Assembly: GCF_016919725.2 (NCBI RefSeq)
Contig: NZ_JAJERH010000001.1
Span: forward strand, 62,001-126,000
Direction of reading: 5' to 3'
DNA: 64,000 nucleotides
DNA from: Virgibacillus sp. AGTR
GTDB taxonomy: Bacteria; Bacillota; Bacilli; Bacillales; Amphibacillaceae
Part shown: positions 1 through 8,087 of the stretch, one piece after another
Layout of the letters: each line of letters starts with the position of its first letter
Position numbering within the stretch: position 1 is the stretch's first letter
Notes under the pieces: model-generated
The model's input: the letters and a program-made list of their open reading frames with translations, nothing else
Told to the model about the DNA's origin: nothing
Database searches by the model: none
Program-made: the position numbers and the translations under genes

Positions 1-535
1 CAACAATTAAATCAAACTGATCCCGAATATGATTGACCTGCTGAGAAACATAATTCCAATATAACGATATCATTTCTTGATTAATTATATTTTTAGCATT
101 CGCCATTTGCCTATGGATTCGTTGTCGTTCCTTCGCTTCCAAATTAGGCTGAATTACATAATGAAGTGATGCCTTTGTCGGCTGATTCTCTTTAAAGGTC
201 ATTATATTTTTGGAGTAATTGGAAGGGATATACATAATCGCATCGTAATTTTTATTAGCAAGCCCCTGCTCTGCTGTACTTCGATTAACTACGGTCCATG
301 AGTAATCCTCCTGATCTTTTAATAGGATAGGTATTTCATGCCCAAGATTAATCGACTGTAATTCACTTTCATATCCAGTATCTTCATTAACAATTGCCAC
401 ACTTCGAATACTTGACTCTTCTTCCAGAATAATTCTAGGTTGACTATCCACATAACGAAATAATAGAAGTGGTAATAGTAATATAATTAGTACCTTCATG
501 CTTAACCCTATGGATGCTTTCATTCCCTTGTCCAT
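1..535 (-). CDS. yueB: YueB/EsaA-type type VII secretion membrane protein (partial, N-terminal 178 residues)
   Basis: The reading frame starts with ATG at 533-535, directly abutting the essC stop codon, with an RBS-like AAGGGGTGA inside the end of essC. It runs open off the left edge. The translation begins MDKGMKASIGLSMKVL, followed by one hydrophobic membrane segment (about residues 8-22), then an extracytoplasmic stretch containing VAIVNEDTG, a signature of the YueB/EsaA/Pip family. In B. subtilis YueB is the large surface-exposed component of the Yuk secretion system and the SPP1 phage receptor. Position after yukBA matches the B. subtilis gene order. The C-terminal part, including the remaining membrane segments, lies outside the window, so total length is unknown. 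Confidence 0.85.
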   Translation of the reverse strand, partial: MDKGMKASIGLSMKVLIILLLPLLLFRYVDSQPRIILEEESSIRSVAIVNEDTGYESELQSINLGHEIPILLKDQEDYSWTVVNRSTAEQGLANKNYDAIMYIPSNYSKNIMTFKENQPTKASLHYVIQPNLEAKERQRIHRQMANAKNIINQEMISLYWNYVSQQVNHIRDQFDLIV

Positions 536-3500
536 TTAATAGGTCACCCCTTCAAGGTCATAGCGTGGAATCTGAATTTTTATTGGGTTACCGTTTTTTA
601 CATAATAGCCAAAACCTGCTTTAATTTCTTGTTCATTACGTGTATATGGTAATGAAAGCAAGTTTTGCTCAGATTTTTTCATGAGTAAGATTGCTTGTTT
701 CACTTGTTTGACTTCATTTGTAAATGGATCAAACCCTTTGGAAAATTCATTCGCACCACCAGAGACGATAACACTAAACCCAAGATGACTATTATGCTTC
801 ATAAAATTTGCTAATTTTGTTTGGAGCATAGTATCCAATTTCTGCTGAAAATTACTCATTCCGTCAATCATAAGTATATATGGAGAAAATAAGATTTTTG
901 CTGTTTTTCTTTCCATCAAAGCTTCCCTATATGTTTGCTCTCGACGTTCAAACTCTCGTTCAATTTCTTTCAACCATGTTATTAATTCTTCCTTCGTTTC
1001 CATATAATTAACGGAATCTTCCTCTACATAGTTTGCTAATGAATGATTAATAGAATCAAATAATCCAATTATAGCTTTCTCCTTCATTCGATGGATAATA
1101 ACTTTGCACACATTTGATTTACCTTTTTGTGTATCGCCAAGAATCAGGCAATGTCGATTTGTTTGCCAGTCCAGATACACAGGTTTTACATTTGCTTCAT
1201 CCAAGCCAATTGCCGGGGTTTGTCCAGACAATTGAACATCTGAACGATTAAGAAATGATTGATATGATAACTTATGTGGTAACATCGGAATCGACTTTGG
1301 CTTCGGAGCATCTACATAGGTTTTATTTAGTAGTTGAATTATTCCTTTAATGCCTGTTAATACCTCAACATCACTTTCGCCACTTGAAGGCAGATAAATT
1401 TGCGCAAGAAATGGCTCTTCATTCTTAATATAAACTCTTCCAGGAATTGCCTCTGTTTCATATGCGGTCTTTCCAAGGATCGCATATTTATCCGACGTAT
1501 CCATCAAGTAATGCACAATTTTTGTTTTCAGATTACTCATCAACGCATGCTTTACCGCGTTGGTTCGTGAAGCAGTCAGAATTGTATAAATACCAAGCGA
1601 TTGACCATCTCTAGCAATTTGGATAAAGCGATTGTCTATTTCCTGCAATTCTTCTTTTACTAAATCATAGTTATCAATCACGATAAAGATAATTGGTAAC
1701 TCCTCTTCTACTAAAGCATTATACATTTTAATATTACTAACTTCCTGATCCCTAAATAACTGCTTTCGCTCTTCCATCTGTGCTGACATAAAAGTGAAGA
1801 ACTTCTCAATCTTTCTATGGTCATCTGACCGAAAATAATCTCCAGTTTGTGGCAGTTGTTGTAGTGGTAGAAGTGCTCCATTTCCAAAATCAAAAATATA
1901 ATAGTTCATCTTTTCAGGGCTATTCTTCATTGAGAAACGAAGTAAAAATGTAAGTATTGTCGTTGATTTCCCATAGCCTGAAGAGCCGAAAATACCAATG
2001 TTTCCATCGTCCATGACACGATAAAGATAACTAGTCTGTCTTTGTTGATCAGGTTCATCTACCAAACCTATCTCGTACGCATTATCTGCTACAATGTTGT
2101 CCTCTGTTTTTGTAATTCTCTGTGGGAGAGGAGGTAGCCAAGGACTTTGTAATTTGCGGATTTGCAATTCCTCTTGCACCTTGGAGATTTCCTCTACCAC
2201 TGCATCTATTTCCGTTTTCTTATGCCTTGCTCCACTTTCTTCTGTTGAAACCTCTGATAAAGGAATAAGACCTAAGTCTGTAACCAACGCAACTTCATCC
2301 TCCGTACCAAACGCATCCTTTGTATATGGTCCCCCACTCCACGCGGATTGAAAAAGTTCATATACCTCATTATTTCCCACTTGTAAATATCCTCGTCCAG
2401 TGGTTGTGATTTTTGACGCATCACCATTCTTCAGAACCTCTTTGCTATCACTTTCCTCTTGAACTTTTAAAGCAATCTTGAACCGTGCATTGCTCCAAAT
2501 TTGGTCATCAATAATACCACCAGGTTTTTGCGTAGCAAGAATTAAGTGTACTCCCAAACTTCTTCCAATTCGTGCAGCACTAACTAATTCTCTAATAAAT
2601 TCCGGTTCTTCTCTCTTTAGCTCTGCAAATTCATCAGAGATTAAAAAGAGATGCGGCATTGGTTCCACGGCATCCCCTCGCTTATATAGAAGCATATAAT
2701 CATGAATATGATTTACTTCATGGAGATCAAATAAACGCTGCCGTCTTCTCAATTCACTTTTAATTGAAGCAAGTGCTCGTTTACTAAAATTATTACTCCC
2801 TTCAATGTTTGTGATTGTACCTAATAAATGCGGAATGTGTTTAAATGGCTGAGCCATCCCACCACCCTTATAATCTATTAATAGAAAAGCTACCTCGTAA
2901 GGATGAAAATGAACAGCTAAAGATAAAATATAGGTTTGTAGAAATTCACTTTTTCCTGAGCCCGTTGTACCAGCTAACAAACCATGTGGTCCATGTGCTT
3001 TTTCATGTAGGTTTAATAATACGTGATCATCTTTTCCTTTAAGACCAACTGGTACAGCAAGTGATTTGGCGGACTGATTCTCTCGCCACTTATTGGCAAT
3101 GTCTAAACAACGAATATCTGCTGATTGAAATAATTGTAAGAAGGTTACTTTCTCTGGAATTGAATTGTTCATCCCTAATTGATGATCCAAAGATCTCAGC
3201 GTTCGCGCAAAGGTTTCATTATCCTGTTTTTGATGCCCGTCAAGTTTAAATGGTATATGTACGGCTTTTTGATGTTGAATCAAGATATCTCCTTGCTGAT
3301 CATCAATGTATCTTACCAAGGTGTGTATATGCTCCGATAAGCTTTCTTTCGTATCTGCTGCAAAAATAGTTGAGATGCCAATTGAAGCGTGTTCACCTTC
3401 TAAATATTCTAATATAGCATGTTCAGAAATTAACTGACGGTTCGTAATGATAAACACAAAATGCGGAGAAAAGGTTATTTTACCCTTTTCTTCGTCTAAA

Positions 3501-4939
3501 TCTCGTTCCTTTAACATTTCATAAATGGAAGAAAGTAGTTGATCACGTGTCTGTTCATTATAAATGAATCCTTTAGCGTATGTATGTGGTAACTGAAAAT
3601 GTGGCAACCATTTCATCCACTCCCATTGCTTATACTCTTCCTCATGAAATATAGTTACAAATCGAATATCATGATAGCTTTGGGAAAAACTTAATTGACC
3701 AACAATTTGCTGAATTTCCTTCTTTACGATTGAATCTTTACCAACCATTCCCATTGAACCTTGGGATAGATCAATAACTAATGGTACATTATTGACATAC
3801 TTATAATGGGCAACAAGCTCCTGTGATTTTTCCAATAAATCATCCATTTCTTGGTTGGACATATCACTTCGTTGGACAGAAACATCGTAGGTAGATGGCA
3901 CTCTTGCTCTACCAATACGAAACCGCAAAAAGTCATTACTTACTAATGTTCGTTCCCAGATACGATCACTAATTTCTTTTGTCAAATACTTCATGCGTTC
4001 AAATGAAGGGAAATGATAATAAAGTACCTCACGCTGTTTATTCGATAACTGGTAAAGTTCTTCACGCTTATTTTTTAAATAGCGTGTATATAACCTTTTT
4101 CGCTTTTCCTGCTTCTTAAGCTGATTTTTCTTTTCTTTAAAATATTGTACAGTAGAAGTTATTAGCGATGTACCAAACATTGCTAGAGAAATCAAAATAA
4201 AAATACCTCGTGGACGTAACAAGGCTACAACCCCCATAACAATAAGCATCATGAGCGGAGGTAAAATAATTAGCCAGATTCCTCGTCTTTCATCATCAAT
4301 TTCCTCAGAAGGAAACGAAAAAGCAACTTTATCATCGGGCATTTCATAAATCATACGAGGTGTTCTACGAAACGATGGATACTTTTCCTTCATAACCGAT
4401 GTTGGCTCTTTCATTTCTGTTAATTCTATAGAAAATTGATTATGCGCGTAAACGGTTAAGATATCGTTTTTCTTAATAGAAAAGAATATATATTGATGTA
4501 ACAATTTATCGCCATACTGTATGGGTGTTACTCCTTTGACAATTTCACCATTTCGAAAAACAGAATCGTTAGTAGGTTGTAATATCCACGAACCATCATG
4601 CCTTACTAAGGAAAAATCACGTATGATCAGCTCCGAATGGTTGCCAATGTAATAATCTTTTTCTTGATACTCCTGGTATCGATAAACAAGCTTTATCATT
4701 TGATTGTTTATGTTTAATTCATGCGGCTTGTCGGGTTCAATTTCACCTTTAAAATGCCCGCCATGAAATACTTCCAACTTTTGAACGCCCGTTTTACGAA
4801 TTAAGATCTTTGATGAGTCTAAGGAGATGGATTGAATCGTAATTGTGTCGCTTAAACTATTCCCTATTAAAATATCTTGTAATCCGCTAAGTGATTGGTA
4901 TTGATAGGACCCATTATAAAATAACCACAGATGCTCCAT
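536..4939 (-). CDS. essC: EssC/YukBA type VII secretion ATPase
   Basis: Membrane-anchored motor of the Firmicutes type VII (WXG100) secretion system, 1467 residues, the usual EssC length; here the B. subtilis YukB and YukA parts form one protein. The first ~200 residues are FHA-like, followed by two membrane segments near residues 221-262. Three FtsK/SpoIIIE-type ATPase modules follow: Walker A motifs GTTGSGKS (about residue 655), GSSGYGKS (about 987) and GDTQKGKS (about 1270). The first P-loop is canonical and the third is degenerate-looking, as is usual in this family, where the last domains bind substrate signals more than they hydrolyse ATP. It follows essB by 27 nt and abuts yueB without a gap, so it is translated from the yuk operon mRNA. 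Confidence 0.95.
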   Translation of the reverse strand: MEHLWLFYNGSYQYQSLSGLQDILIGNSLSDTITIQSISLDSSKILIRKTGVQKLEVFHGGHFKGEIEPDKPHELNINNQMIKLVYRYQEYQEKDYYIGNHSELIIRDFSLVRHDGSWILQPTNDSVFRNGEIVKGVTPIQYGDKLLHQYIFFSIKKNDILTVYAHNQFSIELTEMKEPTSVMKEKYPSFRRTPRMIYEMPDDKVAFSFPSEEIDDERRGIWLIILPPLMMLIVMGVVALLRPRGIFILISLAMFGTSLITSTVQYFKEKKNQLKKQEKRKRLYTRYLKNKREELYQLSNKQREVLYYHFPSFERMKYLTKEISDRIWERTLVSNDFLRFRIGRARVPSTYDVSVQRSDMSNQEMDDLLEKSQELVAHYKYVNNVPLVIDLSQGSMGMVGKDSIVKKEIQQIVGQLSFSQSYHDIRFVTIFHEEEYKQWEWMKWLPHFQLPHTYAKGFIYNEQTRDQLLSSIYEMLKERDLDEEKGKITFSPHFVFIITNRQLISEHAILEYLEGEHASIGISTIFAADTKESLSEHIHTLVRYIDDQQGDILIQHQKAVHIPFKLDGHQKQDNETFARTLRSLDHQLGMNNSIPEKVTFLQLFQSADIRCLDIANKWRENQSAKSLAVPVGLKGKDDHVLLNLHEKAHGPHGLLAGTTGSGKSEFLQTYILSLAVHFHPYEVAFLLIDYKGGGMAQPFKHIPHLLGTITNIEGSNNFSKRALASIKSELRRRQRLFDLHEVNHIHDYMLLYKRGDAVEPMPHLFLISDEFAELKREEPEFIRELVSAARIGRSLGVHLILATQKPGGIIDDQIWSNARFKIALKVQEESDSKEVLKNGDASKITTTGRGYLQVGNNEVYELFQSAWSGGPYTKDAFGTEDEVALVTDLGLIPLSEVSTEESGARHKKTEIDAVVEEISKVQEELQIRKLQSPWLPPLPQRITKTEDNIVADNAYEIGLVDEPDQQRQTSYLYRVMDDGNIGIFGSSGYGKSTTILTFLLRFSMKNSPEKMNYYIFDFGNGALLPLQQLPQTGDYFRSDDHRKIEKFFTFMSAQMEERKQLFRDQEVSNIKMYNALVEEELPIIFIVIDNYDLVKEELQEIDNRFIQIARDGQSLGIYTILTASRTNAVKHALMSNLKTKIVHYLMDTSDKYAILGKTAYETEAIPGRVYIKNEEPFLAQIYLPSSGESDVEVLTGIKGIIQLLNKTYVDAPKPKSIPMLPHKLSYQSFLNRSDVQLSGQTPAIGLDEANVKPVYLDWQTNRHCLILGDTQKGKSNVCKVIIHRMKEKAIIGLFDSINHSLANYVEEDSVNYMETKEELITWLKEIEREFERREQTYREALMERKTAKILFSPYILMIDGMSNFQQKLDTMLQTKLANFMKHNSHLGFSVIVSGGANEFSKGFDPFTNEVKQVKQAILLMKKSEQNLLSLPYTRNEQEIKAGFGYYVKNGNPIKIQIPRYDLEGVTY

Positions 4940-4966
4940 AAGATCACCTCCTGTTGTAAACTGTGT

Positions 4967-6190
4967 TTAATCGCCATTGTTTGATTTCGCTTCTTCATCA
5001 ATTGGTGGTTCGTCTTGCCCTGAGCTACCCTCCTGGACTTGATCCATTGTTTCTTGATAGTCATCTATTTCTCGTTCAATTTTATTTAGTCTTTCCTCTC
5101 TTTCATCTCCACTAAGCTCTTGATCTATTTTTAATGCTTCACGTTGTTTTAATAGACCATACACGATTAAATCTCGGTCCTCCAATAACCTAGCGGTGTC
5201 AATTGCTTCTTGATAGTTACCACGTCCAATATTAATCCAATAAGAGAAATATCGCTCATCAGACTGTAAAGTAATGGTATTTTGAACATTTTGTTTTTGA
5301 TTTTCTGTTAATGATTCATTGACAATGTAAGAGGAAGCAAGCTGATATTTCACTCCATAAGGCATAGATGCTTCATCATAGTTTTCAAGCGTTGTTACCA
5401 CAGAACTATACTGTTCTTCCATAAATGACCGGTTACTATCTATATAAGCGTTTGTCTGCGGGATTTTGAAAAACAGTGCAAATAAACTATAGAAAAGCGT
5501 TGGGATTAATAATAGAGATACAGCGATCAAAGTGTAGCGTTGTACTTTCCATTTTTTTGCTGGCACATGTAATACAGACTGCTCATCTTTCTCTTTATTT
5601 TGTAATTGATGAGTGATAATCGACTGTAACTGTTCAAAAGTTTCTGCATCCATAATTTGCTTTGCAATTGGCGACAGATCAAGTGTTTCATGGTGTTTTA
5701 CATAGGAAGCGAAATCAATTTTATTATCTGCTATCTCCGCAATAACTGCCCTAACTTCTCTCCATAACCTTTCATCATTATCTTCATAAGGTGGTATGCT
5801 TTCACTTACACCATAATGTAAAAAATGGGGATTCAATCCATAGTCAAACAATATATTCTCAGGACAAACAATAATTTTTAATCGTTTTAAGGCATGTTTT
5901 TGTATATGTTGAACTAAGTTATATGCAAACTGCCACTGTGCCTGTTCACTCTTGGAGTATAGTTTATGAAAAGCATGATAAGATTTAGGTGGCGACAGAT
6001 AGATTTTTAATTCGTCTTCCGTTCGAACTATTTCTTTACGGATCTCTTGATTAATGGACTTTAACCATTCAATTTCTAATTGATCGTTAAGTTTTACTTT
6101 TGCACGGTGAAAACTGATTTCTATTTTTCCATGTTCATACGAAATAGCTGCGTCTGTTTGTTTCTCTAAATATGTAAGCTCCTCAGACAT
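4967..6190 (-). CDS. essB: EssB/YukC type VII secretion protein
   Basis: 407-residue bitopic membrane protein of the type VII secretion core. Residues 1-210 match the cytoplasmic pseudokinase-like half of EssB/YukC. A single membrane segment lies at about 219-241, followed by an extracytoplasmic helical half rich in Glu/Gln/Asp that ends in an acidic tail. The RBS AAAGGAG sits 6 nt before the ATG. It lies between yukD (39 nt upstream) and essC (27 nt downstream) in the canonical order. EssB/YukC is known to contact EssC; nothing unusual is seen in length or composition. Confidence 0.93.
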   Translation of the reverse strand: MSEELTYLEKQTDAAISYEHGKIEISFHRAKVKLNDQLEIEWLKSINQEIRKEIVRTEDELKIYLSPPKSYHAFHKLYSKSEQAQWQFAYNLVQHIQKHALKRLKIIVCPENILFDYGLNPHFLHYGVSESIPPYEDNDERLWREVRAVIAEIADNKIDFASYVKHHETLDLSPIAKQIMDAETFEQLQSIITHQLQNKEKDEQSVLHVPAKKWKVQRYTLIAVSLLLIPTLFYSLFALFFKIPQTNAYIDSNRSFMEEQYSSVVTTLENYDEASMPYGVKYQLASSYIVNESLTENQKQNVQNTITLQSDERYFSYWINIGRGNYQEAIDTARLLEDRDLIVYGLLKQREALKIDQELSGDEREERLNKIEREIDDYQETMDQVQEGSSGQDEPPIDEEAKSNNGD

Positions 6191-6229
6191 TTCTTTGCTC
6201 CTTTAAACTATCAATTCCATCTAGTATCT

Positions 6230-6469
6230 TTATAGGATTTCGATACAGTCTCCTGTTGTAATGCCACATGCTTGTAAGGTTAACCCACCATTATAAACAC
6301 GTTCCTTATTTTTTACGCGTATCCAATGTCCTTCTCTTGGTTTTCCTTCTATTTGTTTCGCCTGCCATGTGATATCAATCAGCTGTTTAATCATAAATTG
6401 ATCAGATAATCGCAGTTCTATATTTTCTTGATGATAGCGTTCAATATTAACCGTGACATATATATACAT
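6230..6469 (-). CDS. yukD: EsaB/YukD ubiquitin-like type VII secretion protein
   Basis: 79-residue small protein with the ubiquitin-like fold expected of YukD/EsaB: an initial beta strand (YIYVTVNI), a central helix region and a terminal GDCIEIL strand. There is no C-terminal Gly-Gly, in line with YukD not being a conjugating modifier. GGGAG lies just before the ATG. It sits between yukE and essB as in B. subtilis. It is separated from yukE by 133 nt that contain an intrinsic terminator-like hairpin, so its expression is probably lower than that of yukE. The family acts as an accessory or regulatory factor of the secretion complex. Confidence 0.9.
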   Translation of the reverse strand: MYIYVTVNIERYHQENIELRLSDQFMIKQLIDITWQAKQIEGKPREGHWIRVKNKERVYNGGLTLQACGITTGDCIEIL

Positions 6470-6499
6470 GTTTTTCTCCCCTATTATTTTCTATTTCGT

Positions 6500-6537
6500 A
6501 AAAAATAGTGCCGGCAATTTACATACTGCGGCACTAT
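6500..6537 (-). terminator. Terminator/attenuator between yukE and yukD
   Basis: On the minus strand a 9-bp perfect stem (ATAGTGCCG / CGGCACTAT, 6529-6537 with 6505-6513) with a 15-nt loop is followed directly by a T run at 6500-6504. It starts about 65 nt after the yukE stop and lies upstream of yukD. It should end most transcripts after yukE while letting some read into the machinery genes. Confidence 0.75.
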
Positions 6538-6602
6538 GACAAACTTACTATTTCTGTTATTATCCGCATAAAAAAGAAACAAAATAACTACAACTTAGAG
6601 TC

Positions 6603-6896
6603 TTATTTACGCATTTGACTAGCAATAGTTGCATCCGTATCATGGAGTGTTTGTGCCGTTGAAGCTAATTGTCTCTGCACATCCTCTAACAATTCAACCA
6701 TTTGCATGAATGAAGGACGTAATTCTTCATATTGTCCCGCAAACGCATCTTTTGCATTACCTTCCCAGATTTCCTCTAATTTTTCCATTAGCCCATCCAA
6801 ATTACCCACAATATTTAGTACATTTCCGCTTTCCATACCATACTGTTGAGCAATAGTTGCTAATTCTTCAGGACTTATACGCATCATGCCAGACAT
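6603..6896 (-). CDS. yukE: WXG100 family type VII secretion substrate YukE/EsxA
   Basis: 97 residues starting MSGMMRISPEEL, the exact length of B. subtilis YukE. The start at 6896 is preferred over an ATG 15 nt upstream because GGAGG lies 7 nt before it. The protein is a predicted helical hairpin with the WEG motif at residues 44-46 in the turn (WEGNAKDAF). The C-terminal secretion signal is atypical: the YxxxD/E motif is not obvious (TLHDTD instead). It is first in the yuk operon and is the likely secreted dimeric substrate needed for EssC activation. A terminator-like hairpin follows it, consistent with a high yukE level relative to the membrane components. Confidence 0.93.
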   Translation of the reverse strand: MSGMMRISPEELATIAQQYGMESGNVLNIVGNLDGLMEKLEEIWEGNAKDAFAGQYEELRPSFMQMVELLEDVQRQLASTAQTLHDTDATIASQMRK

Positions 6897-6911
6897 ACAA
6901 ACTTCCTCCAA

Positions 6912-7211
6912 CTTTAATATCTATCGTTCTTTAGTGCCATTATAAAAGAAAATATTGGTAGTAGCTACCACTTAAATAGAATCTTTTCAAAAATAAGTAT
7001 TTATAACCATGAAATTGAATGCCTTTAAAGTCTCTTACCACTCATAAGTACTATAATACTAGATGTTGACATTACTAATTTCCTACAAAACTATAATAGT
7101 TAACCCAAAATTTGCTGGATCAATGATAGAACCTAATAATCCGAAATGATTCAACTGAAATCGTTCGAATTATTAGGTGAATAAAATACGTTTGTCTCAT
7201 CCTTTCTCTTA
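6912..7211. other. Intergenic region upstream of the yuk operon
   Basis: Non-coding, AT-rich. It holds the promoter region of the yuk operon, though no clear -35/-10 pair could be fixed. A small palindrome GGTAG-tag-CTACC lies at about 6957-6969. A long imperfect hairpin (CCTAATAAT ... ATTATTAGG, about 7131-7182) probably serves as the terminator of the small gene at 7212-7466. TTTGTCTCA at about 7191 resembles the end of the repeat block at 16.3 kb. Confidence 0.5.
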
Positions 7212-7466
7212 CTACCAGAAGAAAAATGGCAATACCGCCAACGTTGCAATGGCTCCAAGTGCGACACCAAATCCGAAACCATAACCCGGTCCATAAAATC
7301 CAATTCCAAATCCGCCTAAGCCTTGCTGACCAAGTGGTCGTAAATATACTCGATTGGAGCTAACACGGTCAATTATCCCTCGATGAACTCTCCCATTGTG
7401 TGTTTTAATTTCGACAGCTTTACCTTTATGTCGTTGACAAACGGAATAGTAATGTGATCCTGACAT
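7212..7466 (-). CDS. Small Gly-rich protein with Sm-like N-terminal half
   Basis: 84 residues starting MSGSHYYSVC, with a strong GGGGGGTGA RBS before the ATG at 7466; further upstream codons in the frame are unlikely. Residues 10-45 (GKAVEIKTHNGRVHRGII then VYLRPL) look like a short beta-barrel strand set as in Sm/Hfq-like or cell-surface proteins. Residues 45-84 are Gly/Phe/Tyr rich and end in a hydrophobic helix with FFFW. Similar small proteins occur in spore-forming Bacillaceae beside YjcZ-type peptides, as here (divergent pair at 7676 and 7809). I do not recognise a characterised function; a spore-surface or membrane-associated role is an inference from context. Confidence 0.6.
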   Translation of the reverse strand: MSGSHYYSVCQRHKGKAVEIKTHNGRVHRGIIDRVSSNRVYLRPLGQQGLGGFGIGFYGPGYGFGFGVALGAIATLAVLPFFFW

Positions 7467-7675
7467 ATCATTCACCCCCCATTTGTAGTACAGATACAAC
7501 ATTTTATGTATAAAATATTGCATTGTAAAAGACAGATGTATCAGGTGAATAGCGGAAATAAAGAGATTTTCCAGAGAAATAGCGCCCAAATTCTGATGAT
7601 CTGGGTGATAACCTATATCAATTCTTATCTGTGCTCATACATTATTAATGTAAACGGACTGGAGGTGTTAGCAAC

Positions 7676-7777
7676 ATGGGTGAAGCAGTAGGCGGATATG
7701 GCTACGGCAGTGGCTTTGCTTTAATTGTAGTCTTATTTATCCTGTTGATTATCGTAGGTGCAGCTTACGTTTGTTAA
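7676..7777 (+). CDS. YjcZ-family sporulation peptide (33 aa)
   Basis: A 33-residue frame, [20 protein letters not shown] followed by [13 protein letters not shown], preceded by GGAGG at 7661-7665. The layout (short Gly/Tyr-rich head, one membrane helix of the [16 protein letters not shown] type, ending near the membrane) is the hallmark of the YjcZ/SscA-like family of small spore-assembly peptides. It is too short for most gene callers. A second member follows 31 nt downstream with an almost identical helix, suggesting duplication within one transcript. Confidence 0.8.
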   Translation: MGEAVGGYGYGSGFALIVVLFILLIIVGAAYVC

Positions 7778-7808
7778 TAGGCTATATAAATTAGTAGGAG
7801 GGGTTTAA

Positions 7809-7958
7809 ATGGGATTCGGTTATGGATCTAGTTGTGGCTGCGGAGGCTATGGTTATGGAGCTCCAGCAGGTGGTGGATATGGTTACGGTGTTGGCGGATT
7901 TGCCTTGATTGTAGTCTTATTCATTCTTCTTATTATCGTTGGCGCAGCTTGGTTGTAA
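7809..7958 (+). CDS. YjcZ-family sporulation peptide (49 aa)
   Basis: 49 residues: a Gly/Tyr/Cys-rich head ([20 protein letters not shown], then [10 protein letters not shown]) and a C-terminal membrane helix [19 protein letters not shown]. The helix is identical over about 18 residues to that of the peptide encoded just upstream. TAGGAGGGG precedes the ATG. A strong terminator follows at 8029-8053. It belongs to the YjcZ-type small sporulation membrane peptides; the CGC motif in the head is a possible site for cross-linking or metal binding (inference). Confidence 0.8.
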   Translation: MGFGYGSSCGCGGYGYGAPAGGGYGYGVGGFALIVVLFILLIIVGAAWL

Positions 7959-8028
7959 TACCTTTCTTATAAAAAATTAGTTTTTTGGTGTTCTTCGTTA
8001 TTTCAGTATAAAAGAACAACCTATACAA

Positions 8029-8060
8029 TCAGGGCGCTATCATAGCGCCCTGACTTCCTT
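8029..8060. terminator. Bidirectional terminator
   Basis: TCAGGGCGCTA / TAGCGCCCTGA stem of 11 bp with a very short loop, flanked by T-rich sequence on the + side. It ends the two YjcZ-type genes and separates them from the convergent UPF0182 gene. Confidence 0.85.
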
Positions 8061-8087
8061 TTTCTATAAAAGAATATAAAGTTTAAC

